Source: Zoogloeaceae bacterium
GTDB lineage: Bacteria; Pseudomonadota; Gammaproteobacteria; Burkholderiales; Rhodocyclaceae
Length of the DNA stretch: 11,360 bases
Assembly (NCBI GenBank): GCA_031282665.1
Contig: JAITDH010000242.1
Location: forward strand, 1 to 11,360
Reading direction: 5' to 3'
The notes below the pieces were generated by a model that worked only from the letters and a program-made list of their open reading frames with translations, was not told the DNA's origin and made no database searches. The position numbers and the translations under genes were made by a program. Below are positions 1 to 6,866 of this stretch, piece by piece (the first letter of the stretch is position 1; every line of letters starts with the position of its first letter).

Positions 1-2
1 CG

Positions 3-377
3 CACCTGAGCCAGGGACAACGACAACTGGTGTGCCTGGTGCGCGCCTATCTGGCCGATCCCGCCGTGCTCGTGCTGGACGAGGCAACCTCGGCGGTCGA
101 CATCCATACCGAACAGCGCTTCCAGAAGGCGCTGCGCCGCCTCTGCCGGGGACGTACCGCCATCGTCATCGCGCACCGTCTGGCCACCATCCGCGACGCC
201 GACCGAATCGCGGTCATCCGCGCCGGACAGGTGGTTGAAACCGGCGCGCACGATGAATTGATTACGGTGGCGGACGGGCATTATGCCGCGCTGTACCGTT
301 CTTATGAAGCAGAGGATAGAGGACAGAAGACAGAGGACAGAGCGGCGCTGCGCGCCTTTGGAATCAGTAGTCAGTAG
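3..377 (+). CDS. ABC exporter, C-terminal ATPase part (5' partial)
   Basis: This is the end of an ATP-binding cassette protein; its start lies before the window. Reading from base 3, the frame opens with the ABC signature LSQGQRQ, followed by the Walker B stretch VLVLDEAT, the D-loop SAVD and the H-loop His in IVIAHR. The order and the wording (LSx[20 protein letters not shown]) are typical of exporter-type ATPases, usually fused behind a transmembrane domain, so the substrate is probably moved out of the cell; no substrate can be named. The last 20 or so residues ([10 protein letters not shown] onward) are not family sequence: they are read from a purine-rich inverted repeat, which also supplies the TAG stop. 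Membership of one operon with the next gene is uncertain, because 125 bases with the repeat lie between. The ATPase call is firm; the exporter subclass is inferred. Confidence 0.9.
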   Translation, partial: HLSQGQRQLVCLVRAYLADPAVLVLDEATSAVDIHTEQRFQKALRRLCRGRTAIVIAHRLATIRDADRIAVIRAGQVVETGAHDELITVADGHYAALYRSYEAEDRGQKTEDRAALRAFGISSQ

Positions 378-473
378 TCTGAACGGGAGCGCATCACGCC
401 AAACACGCGACCACTGATTACTGACTACAAAGCGAGCGTAGCGAGCGCTCTGTCTTCTGTCCTCTGTCTTCTG
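324..473. repeat. nested inverted repeat, AGACAGAGGACAGA type
   Basis: Bases 324-341 (CAGAAGACAGAGGACAGA) are the exact reverse complement of 456-473. Inside this pair, 367-376 (GTAGTCAGTA) is the exact reverse complement of 419-428. The outer arms are built from short GACAGA/AGACAG units. Between the inner right arm and the outer right arm sits the GCGAGC-rich stretch 431-449. The element covers the 3' end of the ABC gene and ends about 30 bases before the next gene. No transposase is present, so it looks like a non-autonomous interspersed repeat. It could also form an RNA structure between the two genes, but no terminal T-run follows it. Confidence 0.75.
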
Positions 474-502
474 AACCCCAACCCCACCAAAAGGACTTCG
501 AC

Positions 503-1702
503 ATGAAAAACATCTTCAAACCCTTTATGGCACTGGCGCTGGCCTTTGCGCTTGGCATGACGCTTTCCCTTTCATCCCCCGCCCACGCGGAAGCCTGGCC
601 GGAGGCGGTGCGCATCGGCGTCATCGCCTCCATCGACAAGGCGGGCAACACGGTCATGGCGGGCACCTCGCCGCTGGTGGATCGCGTCATCAAGGAAGGC
701 TGGCTGGAAAAGGAATTGACCCAGCGCGGCATCAAGCTGGAATGGTATCCGCTCGCGGGCAACGCGGGCACCGGCTCTGTCACCAACGAAGCCTTCGCCT
801 CCGGGCGCATCGACTTCGCCAACTATGGCGACCTGCCCTCCATCATCCTCAACGCGGGCGGCGTCCGCACCCATGTGGTCGTGCCGAGCGGACGCGGCAG
901 CGACATGACGCTCCTGGTGCCGGTGAATTCCAAGATCGTCTCCATCCAGGAACTGAAAGGCAAGCGCGTCAGTGTGCACAAGGGCCGTCCCTGGGAACTG
1001 GGTTTCATCAAGGCGGCGGAATCGGCGGGGCTGACCTACAAGGACTTCCAGATCTTCAACATCAACCCGCAGGCCGGCGCCGCCGCACTCGCCTCCGGCA
1101 AGGTGGACGCCCATTTCGACATCGGCGGCGAACTCCTGCAACTCAAGGGCATCGGCCGGATCATCTGGGATACGAAGGGTAAACCCCTGCATTTCAAGAT
1201 GCGGGCGGAATTGTGGGGGGCGCGCGCCTTCACGGAAAAATATCCCGAAACGACGCAACTGGTCGCCACCGCCTACATCAAGGCGGCGCACTGGGCGGCG
1301 CAGGAGAAAAACCGCGACGAGATCATCCGCATCGGCACACGCACGGGCACGCCGGAGGAAGTCGTGCGGAAAAACTACGACGATCCGACCCTGGGCTGGA
1401 AAGACCGCTGGACGCCGCTTTTCGACCAGGTGGTTTACGACCACTACCGCGAAGTCACCGCCTTCGCCCGCGCCCACAAACAAATCCGGCGCGACGTGGA
1501 CGCCAATGAACTGCTCGAACCGAAATTCGTGCGGCAGGCGCTGAAAACCTTGAAGCTGGAGGATTTCTGGACGCCCGCGGAAACGGCGGAAAAAATTACG
1601 AAAGCGACGAAAGAAGCGACGCCGACCGCCGAACCTACGAAGACTGCCGGGAAAACGAATACCGCAGCGAAGACGAGCAGCACAGGCAAGCGCGCGCCAT
1701 GA
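503..1702 (+). CDS. periplasmic substrate-binding protein, NitT/TauT (SsuA-like)
   Basis: A 399-residue binding protein. Residues 1-29 form a clear signal peptide (lysines, then a hydrophobic run, then the AHA cleavage site before Glu30), so it is exported to the periplasm. The mature part begins IGVIASIDKAGN and carries the usual NMT1/SsuA-like features: a lobe with an ASGRIDFANYGDLPS segment, and an LKGKRVSVHKG strand-helix near residue 155. Family members bind sulfonates, taurine, nitrate or related small anions for an ABC importer. The last 35 residues or so are a Thr/Lys/Ala low-complexity tail not expected in the family. AAAGGA sits 6-11 bases before the ATG. The stop overlaps the start of the MFS gene, so translation is probably coupled. 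No importer permease or ATPase is found in the window. Function as a binding protein is likely; sulfonate as ligand is inferred from context. Confidence 0.85.
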   Translation: MKNIFKPFMALALAFALGMTLSLSSPAHAEAWPEAVRIGVIASIDKAGNTVMAGTSPLVDRVIKEGWLEKELTQRGIKLEWYPLAGNAGTGSVTNEAFASGRIDFANYGDLPSIILNAGGVRTHVVVPSGRGSDMTLLVPVNSKIVSIQELKGKRVSVHKGRPWELGFIKAAESAGLTYKDFQIFNINPQAGAAALASGKVDAHFDIGGELLQLKGIGRIIWDTKGKPLHFKMRAELWGARAFTEKYPETTQLVATAYIKAAHWAAQEKNRDEIIRIGTRTGTPEEVVRKNYDDPTLGWKDRWTPLFDQVVYDHYREVTAFARAHKQIRRDVDANELLEPKFVRQALKTLKLEDFWTPAETAEKITKATKEATPTAEPTKTAGKTNTAAKTSSTGKRAP

Positions 1703-2907
1703 CGCTTCCCGCTTCCGGACCGCTCGCCCGACCCGGACGTTTCGCCGCCGCCTTCATCTTCCTCTCGCTCACGAGCGGCGTCACCATCGGCATGAACAAG
1801 ATCCTGGTGACGCTGATGGCCTTGCGGCTGGAGGCGGAAGCCTGGCAGATCGGCCTGCTCATCAGCGCGGAAAGCCTTTCGATGATGCTGATGTCGCTCC
1901 CGGCGGGAGTGCTCATCGCCCGCTTCGGCGCGCGGCCCGTCTATGCCGTCGCCAGCCTCGCCGCGATGTGTCTCTACCCGCTGGTCGCCTATGCGCCGAG
2001 CTGGTACGCAGCGGCGGGATTCCTCTTCCTGGCGGGCGTCTGCATTCCCTTCCGGGTGGTATCCATGAACACCTCCTGGCTGGAACGCCTGCCGGAACTG
2101 GGCTCCTCCCGGGGCGGCTGGTATCGCGGGGCGTTGATGCTGGGCATCGGCCTTCTCGGTCCGCTGGCGGGCAATTTCACCGCCGACCGTTTCGGCGTGC
2201 GCGGTAGCTACTGGATCACCAGCGGCTTCTTCGCCTTCATGGCGGGCTATGGTTTCCTCACCCTTTCGCGGACGGCCTCTCCCAAGCGCGAAGGCATGCT
2301 GCGCGGACTTGCCGCCATGCTCGGCCAGTTGCGCGACCCGGTGGTGCGCGAAGTGTGCCTGTTCGACGGCATGGCGGGCATCGTGCGTGGCTTCCTGGGC
2401 ACCTTCGCCATCGTGATTGCCGTGCGCGTCTTTCACTGGAGCGAGCCGCAGGCCGTCATGGTCGTCGTCGCGGAGGGCGCGACCTTCGTCTTCACCCTCC
2501 TCGTCCTGGCGCCTTTCGCCTTCCGGTTGGGCGAAAAAAGGATGTACGACCTGGGCCATATCGGCCTGCTCGCGGGGCTGGCGATCCTCGGCCTCACCCG
2601 GTACGGCGGCCTGCTTTTCGTCGGCGCGATCCTGCACGCGCTGGGACAGGGGATGAACCAATTGGTCAATATCGCGCGCGTTTCGCGTTGCGACGGAAAC
2701 AAGGGACACATTTCCGGCCTGCAAACGATGGTGAGCATGGGCGGCGGCTTCGCGGGCGCGGCGGTGGGCGGCCTGTTGAGCAAGGGTATGGCCCTGCAGG
2801 ACGTGTTCCTGCTCTGGATACCGGCCTGGCTGGCGATCTGCCCGGGAACGCGGCGGCTCCTGAAGCGCGGCGTGGAATACCTGCGTAGGTTTTGTAGGTT
2901 GGATTAG
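1699..2907 (+). CDS. MFS transporter
   Basis: A 402-residue inner-membrane protein with about twelve hydrophobic segments and the layout of the major facilitator superfamily. The loop after the second membrane segment reads AGVLIARFGARPVYA, a recognisable version of motif A (G-x-x-x-D/A-R-x-G-R-R). The start is the ATG that overlaps the stop of the binding protein (ATGA), so the two proteins are most likely made together. Pairing a periplasmic binding protein with an MFS carrier rather than ABC parts is unusual. The carrier might import the sulfur compound or export a product such as sulfite; the sequence does not say which. The final nine residues (YLRRFCRLD) and the TAG stop come from the left end of the palindromic repeat at 2894, so the native C-terminus has probably been changed by that element. 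Confidence 0.88.
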   Translation: MTLPASGPLARPGRFAAAFIFLSLTSGVTIGMNKILVTLMALRLEAEAWQIGLLISAESLSMMLMSLPAGVLIARFGARPVYAVASLAAMCLYPLVAYAPSWYAAAGFLFLAGVCIPFRVVSMNTSWLERLPELGSSRGGWYRGALMLGIGLLGPLAGNFTADRFGVRGSYWITSGFFAFMAGYGFLTLSRTASPKREGMLRGLAAMLGQLRDPVVREVCLFDGMAGIVRGFLGTFAIVIAVRVFHWSEPQAVMVVVAEGATFVFTLLVLAPFAFRLGEKRMYDLGHIGLLAGLAILGLTRYGGLLFVGAILHALGQGMNQLVNIARVSRCDGNKGHISGLQTMVSMGGGFAGAAVGGLLSKGMALQDVFLLWIPAWLAICPGTRRLLKRGVEYLRRFCRLD

Positions 2908-3042
2908 CGCAGCGTAATCCGACAATTCGTTCATTATCCGGCGCTTGCGCCGCTATTTTGATTGGCGATGCTTCGTTGATTGGCGATGCTTCGCATCGGC
3001 ATGGTTGAAATGTCGGATTACGCCTTCGGCTAATCCAACCTG
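2894..3042. repeat. palindromic repeat family, copy A
   Basis: The left arm begins GTAGGTTGGATTAGCGC at 2894 and ends GTAATCCGACA at 2924. The right arm at 3011-3042 (TGTCGGATTACGCC onward, ending AATCCAACCTGC) is its near reverse complement. The core holds the small palindrome GGCGCTTGCGCC shared with copies B and C. This copy is longest because an 18-base unit (TTGATTGGCGATGCTTCG) is exactly doubled at 2958-2975 and 2976-2993. It overlaps the end of the MFS gene. Size, inverted ends and lack of coding capacity fit a MITE-like or REP-like element. Confidence 0.85.
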
Positions 3043-3119
3043 CAAGACCCAACCTTGTCGGGTTTGCCGCCGGGATGGGTGTAGCAGGTATCAACAGGAC
3101 AGGCTTCCATCAGCCGGGA

Positions 3120-3135
3120 TGCTGCCCTGCCAGCA
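3120..3135. promoter_or_regulatory. predicted activator site 1 (TGCTG-N6-CAGCA)
   Basis: A perfect palindrome with five-base arms, TGCTG CCCTGC CAGCA. Its centre lies about 130 bases before the predicted transcription start of the first monooxygenase gene, a normal distance for a sigma54 upstream activating site. Its centre is 22 bases, two helical turns, from site 2. Confidence 0.65.
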
Positions 3136-3141
3136 AGAATC

Positions 3142-3157
3142 TGTTGGCAGGGCAGCA
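3142..3157. promoter_or_regulatory. predicted activator site 2 (TGTTG-N6-CAGCA)
   Basis: TGTTG GCAGGG CAGCA, the second of a tandem pair, centred about 108 bases before the predicted start of transcription. Together the two sites also form a longer 13-base inverted repeat (3120-3132 against 3145-3157), so an RNA hairpin is an alternative reading. No T-run follows it, which argues against a terminator. Confidence 0.65.
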
Positions 3158-3231
3158 GCGAAGCCGTCAGGTTTTCTCCGCCCGCTCCATAACTATCTGT
3201 ATTTGAATGGGAATTCCCTCCATGCCGACGG

Positions 3232-3247
3232 TGGCACAAAAGCTGCT
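3232..3247 (+). promoter_or_regulatory. sigma54 -24/-12 promoter of the first monooxygenase gene
   Basis: TGGCACA-AAAG-CTGCT matches the sigma54 consensus TGGCACG-N4-TTGCW at 10 of 12 defined positions, with the required ten bases between the GG and the GC. The predicted start of transcription is near 3258. That leaves a leader of about 50 bases to the ATG at 3309 and places the two palindromic activator sites roughly 108 and 130 bases upstream. Confidence 0.8.
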
Positions 3248-3308
3248 GAAAGGAGGGCGTATGGAAATTTCATTCCATTCCTCATTCGATCATACAAGGA
3301 GTTCTTTC

Positions 3309-4391
3309 ATGGCAACAGAATTCATCTGGCAGCTTCCGGTCGCGGGCGATGGCCGTTACGGCAACGCGAACGCGGTCCGGCGTGGAGAACGCGCCGAGTC
3401 GGCGCTTCCGGCATTTTCCCCCGGCGTGAGCGACCCGCGCGGCGATAGATTCAATTATTTCGATTATCTGCATCAGGTGGCGCGCGCCGCCGATCTCGCC
3501 GGTTTCGACGGTTTGCAGGTGCCGGACGATCCCAGCGCGGATGAATCCTGGATCGTATCGGCCTACGCGGCACGCGCCACGCAGCATGTCAGGATCCTGG
3601 TCGAGTTTCCGGCCTCGCGTGGTTCCTCGGTGTTCGCCGCGAAGAACGCGGCTTCCTTCCAGCGTTTCAGCCAGGGGCGCTTCGCCTGGCAGATCGGCCT
3701 GGGCGGCAACGAGCCGCAGCGCCGCTGGTATGGCGACCATGTCGCGGATACCGATCTCCTGTCGCGCATCGAGGAATTCGTCACCGTGGCGCGCGGCGTG
3801 ACCAGCGTGACGGACGGCAAGAAATTCAGCTTCGCGGGCCGCTTCTTCGAGGTGCTGGATGGCGGCTTCGAAGGGCCGTTGCGCGCCTATCCGCTGCCGC
3901 CGGTCTATCTTTCCGGCGCGAGCGAAGAGGCGCTGGTCCTGTCGTCACGGGTCGCCGATGTGCATATCTTCGATGCGCAGCCCGTGGCGCAGTTGCGTCC
4001 GGCCATCGCCCATCTGAACGCGCTGGCGGCGCAGGAGGGCCGCAAGGTGGCGGCCGGGTTGCGCATCGACCTGCTGGCCCGGGAAACCTTGCGGGAAGCC
4101 GTGTTCGACGCCCGCCGCTATCTGGATCAGTCCGGCACGCGGCAGGCCGGCGATCCGGTGCTGGGCTCGAACTACTGGCCCGGCCTTTCTTCCGGACGCA
4201 ACGGCGCGGCGGCTTCCCTGTTCGGCGATTACGAGCAGGTGGCGGCGCGGCTTGCCGGGTATGCGGAAGCGGGCATCGAGAGCTTCATCCTCGGCGCTAC
4301 GCCGCATCTGGAGGAAGCTTACCGCATCGGCGAACTCGTTCTGCCCGCCGTGCGCAACGCCGCCATCGCCGAACGCCGGCTGGCGGCCTGA
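3309..4391 (+). CDS. LLM flavin-dependent monooxygenase, SsuD-like (1)
   Basis: A 360-residue member of the bacterial-luciferase-like flavin monooxygenases, close in layout to the alkanesulfonate monooxygenase SsuD, which uses reduced FMN and oxygen to cleave a C-S bond in the cytoplasm. The N-terminus FIWQLPVAGDGRYGN and the C-terminal TPHLEEAYRIGE block are family hallmarks; Tyr338 in the latter matches SsuD Tyr331. Compared with SsuD by eye, the positions of Cys54 and His228 are Ala77 and Asp254 (RID). The ATG at 3309 is chosen over an in-frame ATG at 3207: it is preceded by AAGGA at good spacing, its first residues match the family, and the sigma54 promoter lies between the two. The next gene follows after 29 bases. 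Substrate may be a sulfonate, a sulfone or another organosulfur compound. Confidence 0.9.
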   Translation: MATEFIWQLPVAGDGRYGNANAVRRGERAESALPAFSPGVSDPRGDRFNYFDYLHQVARAADLAGFDGLQVPDDPSADESWIVSAYAARATQHVRILVEFPASRGSSVFAAKNAASFQRFSQGRFAWQIGLGGNEPQRRWYGDHVADTDLLSRIEEFVTVARGVTSVTDGKKFSFAGRFFEVLDGGFEGPLRAYPLPPVYLSGASEEALVLSSRVADVHIFDAQPVAQLRPAIAHLNALAAQEGRKVAAGLRIDLLARETLREAVFDARRYLDQSGTRQAGDPVLGSNYWPGLSSGRNGAAASLFGDYEQVAARLAGYAEAGIESFILGATPHLEEAYRIGELVLPAVRNAAIAERRLAA

Positions 4392-4420
4392 CCCTGATTT
4401 CATTCATTTGGAGTTTTCAC

Positions 4421-5578
4421 ATGAGCATCGACATTTTCTGGCGGATTCCCACGCATGGCGAGCCGCGTCATCACCGTTCCCGCACGCCCTATCGTGGCGA
4501 CTGGTTCCCCGGCGACGAAACCCGCCGTGAACCGTCGCTCGGCGGCGGTGGCGAGGATGGCTATACCTATATCGACTACCTGGCGGAAGTCGCCCATGCC
4601 GCCGAGATTTCCGGCTTCCAGGGCGGCCTGATCCCGACCTTCCCGAGCACGGAGGAACCCTGGGTCATCGCGCCCTTCCTGGCGCGGGAAACGCGCACCT
4701 TCCGCTTCATGATTCCCTTCCAGCCCGCTTTCCAGAATCCCGTCCTGGTCGCGCGCGCCACCGCCAGCCTGCAACGCGCCACCGGCGGCCGCGCCCTCTA
4801 CAACATCATCAGCGGCGGCGGCGGTCCGGAACAACTGTGGTGGGGCGATTCGGTCGCGCATGACGACCGTTACGCGCGCACCACCGAATTCCTCGACGTG
4901 CTGCGCGGCGTCTGGAAGGGTGGCCCCTTCTCCTATCGGGGCAAGTTCTACCAGCTCGAGGACAGCGGCCTGCCCGATCTCCTCGCGCGCGAGGATTATC
5001 CGGAAATCTATTTCTCCGGCTCTTCCGACGCCGCGCTGGCTTCCGCCTCCCGGCACGCGGATTACTACCTTTCCTGGCTCGAGCCTTTCGCGCAGTTGGG
5101 TGAGAAGTTCGACCGGGTGAAGGAGAAGACCGCTGCGCTGGGCCGCCGGATCAAGGCAGCCGTGCGGGTCGATATCGTCGCCCGGCCGACCGAGGAGGAA
5201 GCCTGGCGGGAAGTGGAACGCGGCTTCGAGAATATCGACAAGACGGTCTGGGAGCGTTACTACGCCACGATCAACAGCGAATCGGTCGGCGCGGCGCGGC
5301 AGCGATCCTATCGTCCCACCACCATCAACAGCTACCGCGACCTCATCATCGAGCCGAACATCTGGTCGGGCTTCTCGCTTTTGCGCGGCGGGCAGACTCA
5401 AGGCATCGTCGGCAGTTACGAGCAGGTGGCCGAACGGCTCGACCAACTGGTGCGTCTCGGCGCGGATGCCTTCATCCTGGCGAGCACGCCGCATCTGGAG
5501 GAAGCCTATCGCGTCGGCGAGGAAGTCCTGCCGCTGGTGCGCGGGCGTTCCGAAGCCAGGCTGCGCGAAGTGGCGTGA
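4421..5578 (+). CDS. LLM flavin-dependent monooxygenase, SsuD-like (2)
   Basis: A 385-residue paralogue of the preceding protein, nearer to SsuD. It starts MSIDIFWRIPTHG, like SsuD. It keeps LLRGG with Arg322 at the place of SsuD Arg297 and STPHLEEAYRVGE with Tyr363 at the place of Tyr331. The site of SsuD Cys54 is Thr77 (PSTEEPW) and that of His228 is Asp251 (RVD), the same His-to-Asp change as in its neighbour. An insertion of about 25 residues (RTPYRGDWFPGDETRREPSL region) follows the first strand. Expected role: cytoplasmic FMNH2-dependent oxidation of a sulfone or sulfonate, giving sulfinate or sulfite. TTTGGAG lies upstream of the ATG. It is almost surely co-transcribed with the first monooxygenase. 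A hairpin terminator directly follows. Orthology to ssuD itself is not claimed. Confidence 0.92.
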   Translation: MSIDIFWRIPTHGEPRHHRSRTPYRGDWFPGDETRREPSLGGGGEDGYTYIDYLAEVAHAAEISGFQGGLIPTFPSTEEPWVIAPFLARETRTFRFMIPFQPAFQNPVLVARATASLQRATGGRALYNIISGGGGPEQLWWGDSVAHDDRYARTTEFLDVLRGVWKGGPFSYRGKFYQLEDSGLPDLLAREDYPEIYFSGSSDAALASASRHADYYLSWLEPFAQLGEKFDRVKEKTAALGRRIKAAVRVDIVARPTEEEAWREVERGFENIDKTVWERYYATINSESVGAARQRSYRPTTINSYRDLIIEPNIWSGFSLLRGGQTQGIVGSYEQVAERLDQLVRLGADAFILASTPHLEEAYRVGEEVLPLVRGRSEARLREVA

Positions 5579-5596
5579 AAGGTGACGTGAAGCGTT

Positions 5597-5640
5597 GACG
5601 TCCGGCACCGAATGCCAAGCCGGACGTCGTTGCCTTTTTT
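5597..5640 (+). terminator. hairpin plus T-run after monooxygenase 2
   Basis: GACGTCCGGC (5597-5606) pairs perfectly with GCCGGACGTC (5619-5628) across a 12-base loop, and a run of six T ends at 5640. This is a convincing intrinsic terminator. It falls between two functionally linked genes, so it probably acts as a partial terminator that lowers expression of the DszB-like gene relative to the monooxygenases, or that gene has its own promoter which I could not identify. The Shine-Dalgarno sequence of the next gene (GGAG at 5642) starts just after the T-run. Confidence 0.7.
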
Positions 5641-5653
5641 CGGAGAAAAGTGA

Positions 5654-6739
5654 ATGTCCCAACAGCCCCACCATGACGCGCCTTCCGTCCAGGACGACCG
5701 GACGATCTGGTTTACCCGCTGCCCCGTGCCGACCGCGACTGGCCTTGCCTGGCGGCTGGGCTGGCTGGAAAGGGAATTCGCCCCCGACGGCGTGCGGGTC
5801 GCGCCCTTGCCCGCGAAACTGTCGCGCCATCACTACGAGCACGGGATCAAAAGCCTGATCCGCGAGGGCGGCGCCCTGCTGGCCCTGGCGGCGCGCGCGC
5901 AGGGCGCGCGAACCCGCCTGATCGGCCTGACCTGGATCGACGAGTGGCAGGTGATCCTGGCCAGGCCGGATTCCGGCATCGAACGGCCCGCCGACCTGAA
6001 AGGCAAGCGGCTGGCACTGCCCGCCTTCGTGCAACACACCATCGCCGCCCACGCGCGCGGCAGCAGCATCGCGCGCGGCATGAGCCTGCAAGGCTACAAG
6101 GGCGCCCTGGCCTCGGCGGGGCTGACGCTCGACGACGCGCGTTTCGTGGAGGTCGCTTCCGGCAGCGGACGAGGCGGGCGCGGCAGCGATAAGCTCTGGC
6201 AGGGAGTGGCGGCGCTGCGGGCGGGCGAGGTCGATGCCGTCTATGTCAAGGGCGCGCGCGCCGTGGCCGCCGCCAGGGCGGCGGGCGCGGTCGTCGCCAT
6301 CGACCTCGACGCCCTGCCGCGCCACTTCCGGGTCAATAACGGCACACCGCGCCCAATCACGGTGCATGAGGATTTGCTCACCCGCCACTTCGACCGTCTC
6401 GTCCGCTTCCTCGCGCAGACGCTGAAGGCCGCCGATTGGGCGGCGGGACATCGCGCGGAGGTCTACGCGATCCTGGAGGACGAGACCGGCGCGGATAGCG
6501 ACGGGGTGATAACGGCCTACCGGCACGATTTCCAGCATGCCTTCCGCCCCGATCTTTCCCGCGAGCGGCGCGAGCTTCTCGCGATCCAGAAGAATTTCAT
6601 GCTGCTGCACGGTTTTCTCGACCGCGATTTCAGCCTGGACGACTGGATCGACGAGCGCCCGTTGGCGGCGGCGCGCGCCCTGCTGACGCAGCGAGGCGAT
6701 CCCGGCAGCCCGGACGACGAGTGGCGCGCGGCGGCCTGA
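5654..6739 (+). CDS. DszB-like sulfinate desulfinase candidate (1)
   Basis: A 361-residue protein with the SsuA/NMT1 binding-protein fold but no signal peptide (N-terminus MSQQPHHDAPSVQDD), so it should stay in the cytoplasm. Compared from memory with DszB, the 2'-hydroxybiphenyl-2-sulfinate desulfinase, it has TRCPVP where DszB has SNCPVP, placing Cys23 at the nucleophile Cys27. His60 and Arg70 in SRHHYEH...IREGG match DszB His60 and Arg70 with the same ten-residue spacing, followed by TRLIGLTW against TRLLGIT. DszB turns an aryl sulfinate into sulfite plus the arene. Here the substrate is unknown but would fit a sulfinate made by the adjacent monooxygenases. GGAG at 5642-5645 precedes the ATG by 8 bases. 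A paralogue begins at 10324. Alternative: an ABC binding protein that lost its leader. The fold is secure; the desulfinase role is a well-supported inference. Confidence 0.78.
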   Translation: MSQQPHHDAPSVQDDRTIWFTRCPVPTATGLAWRLGWLEREFAPDGVRVAPLPAKLSRHHYEHGIKSLIREGGALLALAARAQGARTRLIGLTWIDEWQVILARPDSGIERPADLKGKRLALPAFVQHTIAAHARGSSIARGMSLQGYKGALASAGLTLDDARFVEVASGSGRGGRGSDKLWQGVAALRAGEVDAVYVKGARAVAAARAAGAVVAIDLDALPRHFRVNNGTPRPITVHEDLLTRHFDRLVRFLAQTLKAADWAAGHRAEVYAILEDETGADSDGVITAYRHDFQHAFRPDLSRERRELLAIQKNFMLLHGFLDRDFSLDDWIDERPLAAARALLTQRGDPGSPDDEWRAAA

Positions 6740-6823
6740 AAACTGACCAGAGCGGGCCTGAACGGGCCCAAGCGAACCAGGGGCGCGGGTTTGCATTTTT
6801 CATCCGGGACGAGTCCCCCGCCA

Positions 6824-6840
6824 CGCGGCCGGTTGCCGCG
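6824..6840 (+). other. short GC stem-loop in the aldolase leader
   Basis: CGCGGC pairs with GCCGCG across the loop CGGTT, about 27 bases before the next ATG. No T-run follows, so it is not a clear terminator. It may be a structured leader or a processing point in the 127-base gap, which otherwise shows no gene. Confidence 0.35.
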
Positions 6841-6866
6841 CTCTTTCAAGTATTGGAGTGTTTTTC

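Noticed and set aside
418..822. Minus-strand open frame ending in [12 protein letters not shown] residues
   Set aside because: Antisense to the signal-peptide region of the binding-protein gene; the familiar tail merely reflects the inverted repeat being read from its other side.
1444..2934. 496-codon open frame on the minus strand
   Set aside because: Antisense to the MFS gene and the end of the binding-protein gene; low-complexity His/Gln/Arg protein with no recognisable domain.
3120..3157. 13-base inverted repeat as a terminator for the MFS gene
   Set aside because: No T-run follows it, it is over 200 bases from the stop, and it resolves into two tandem copies of the activator motif at the right distance from a sigma54 promoter.
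3207..3308. Upstream in-frame ATG for monooxygenase 1
   Set aside because: The sigma54 promoter falls downstream of it, and the extra residues do not resemble the family N-terminus.
6780..6795. Possible sigma54 box before the aldolase-fold gene
   Set aside because: It has GG-N10-GC and TTTGCA but the -24 element is poor, the region is GC-rich, and no activator palindrome lies upstream.
4400..6796. 798-codon open frame on the minus strand
   Set aside because: It lies antisense to three well-supported genes, its protein is Arg/Gly/Ala-rich with no family motif, and such frames are common opposite high-GC genes.
6858..6866. GTG start for the aldolase-fold gene
   Set aside because: It overlaps the GGAG ribosome-binding site that serves the ATG at 6867.
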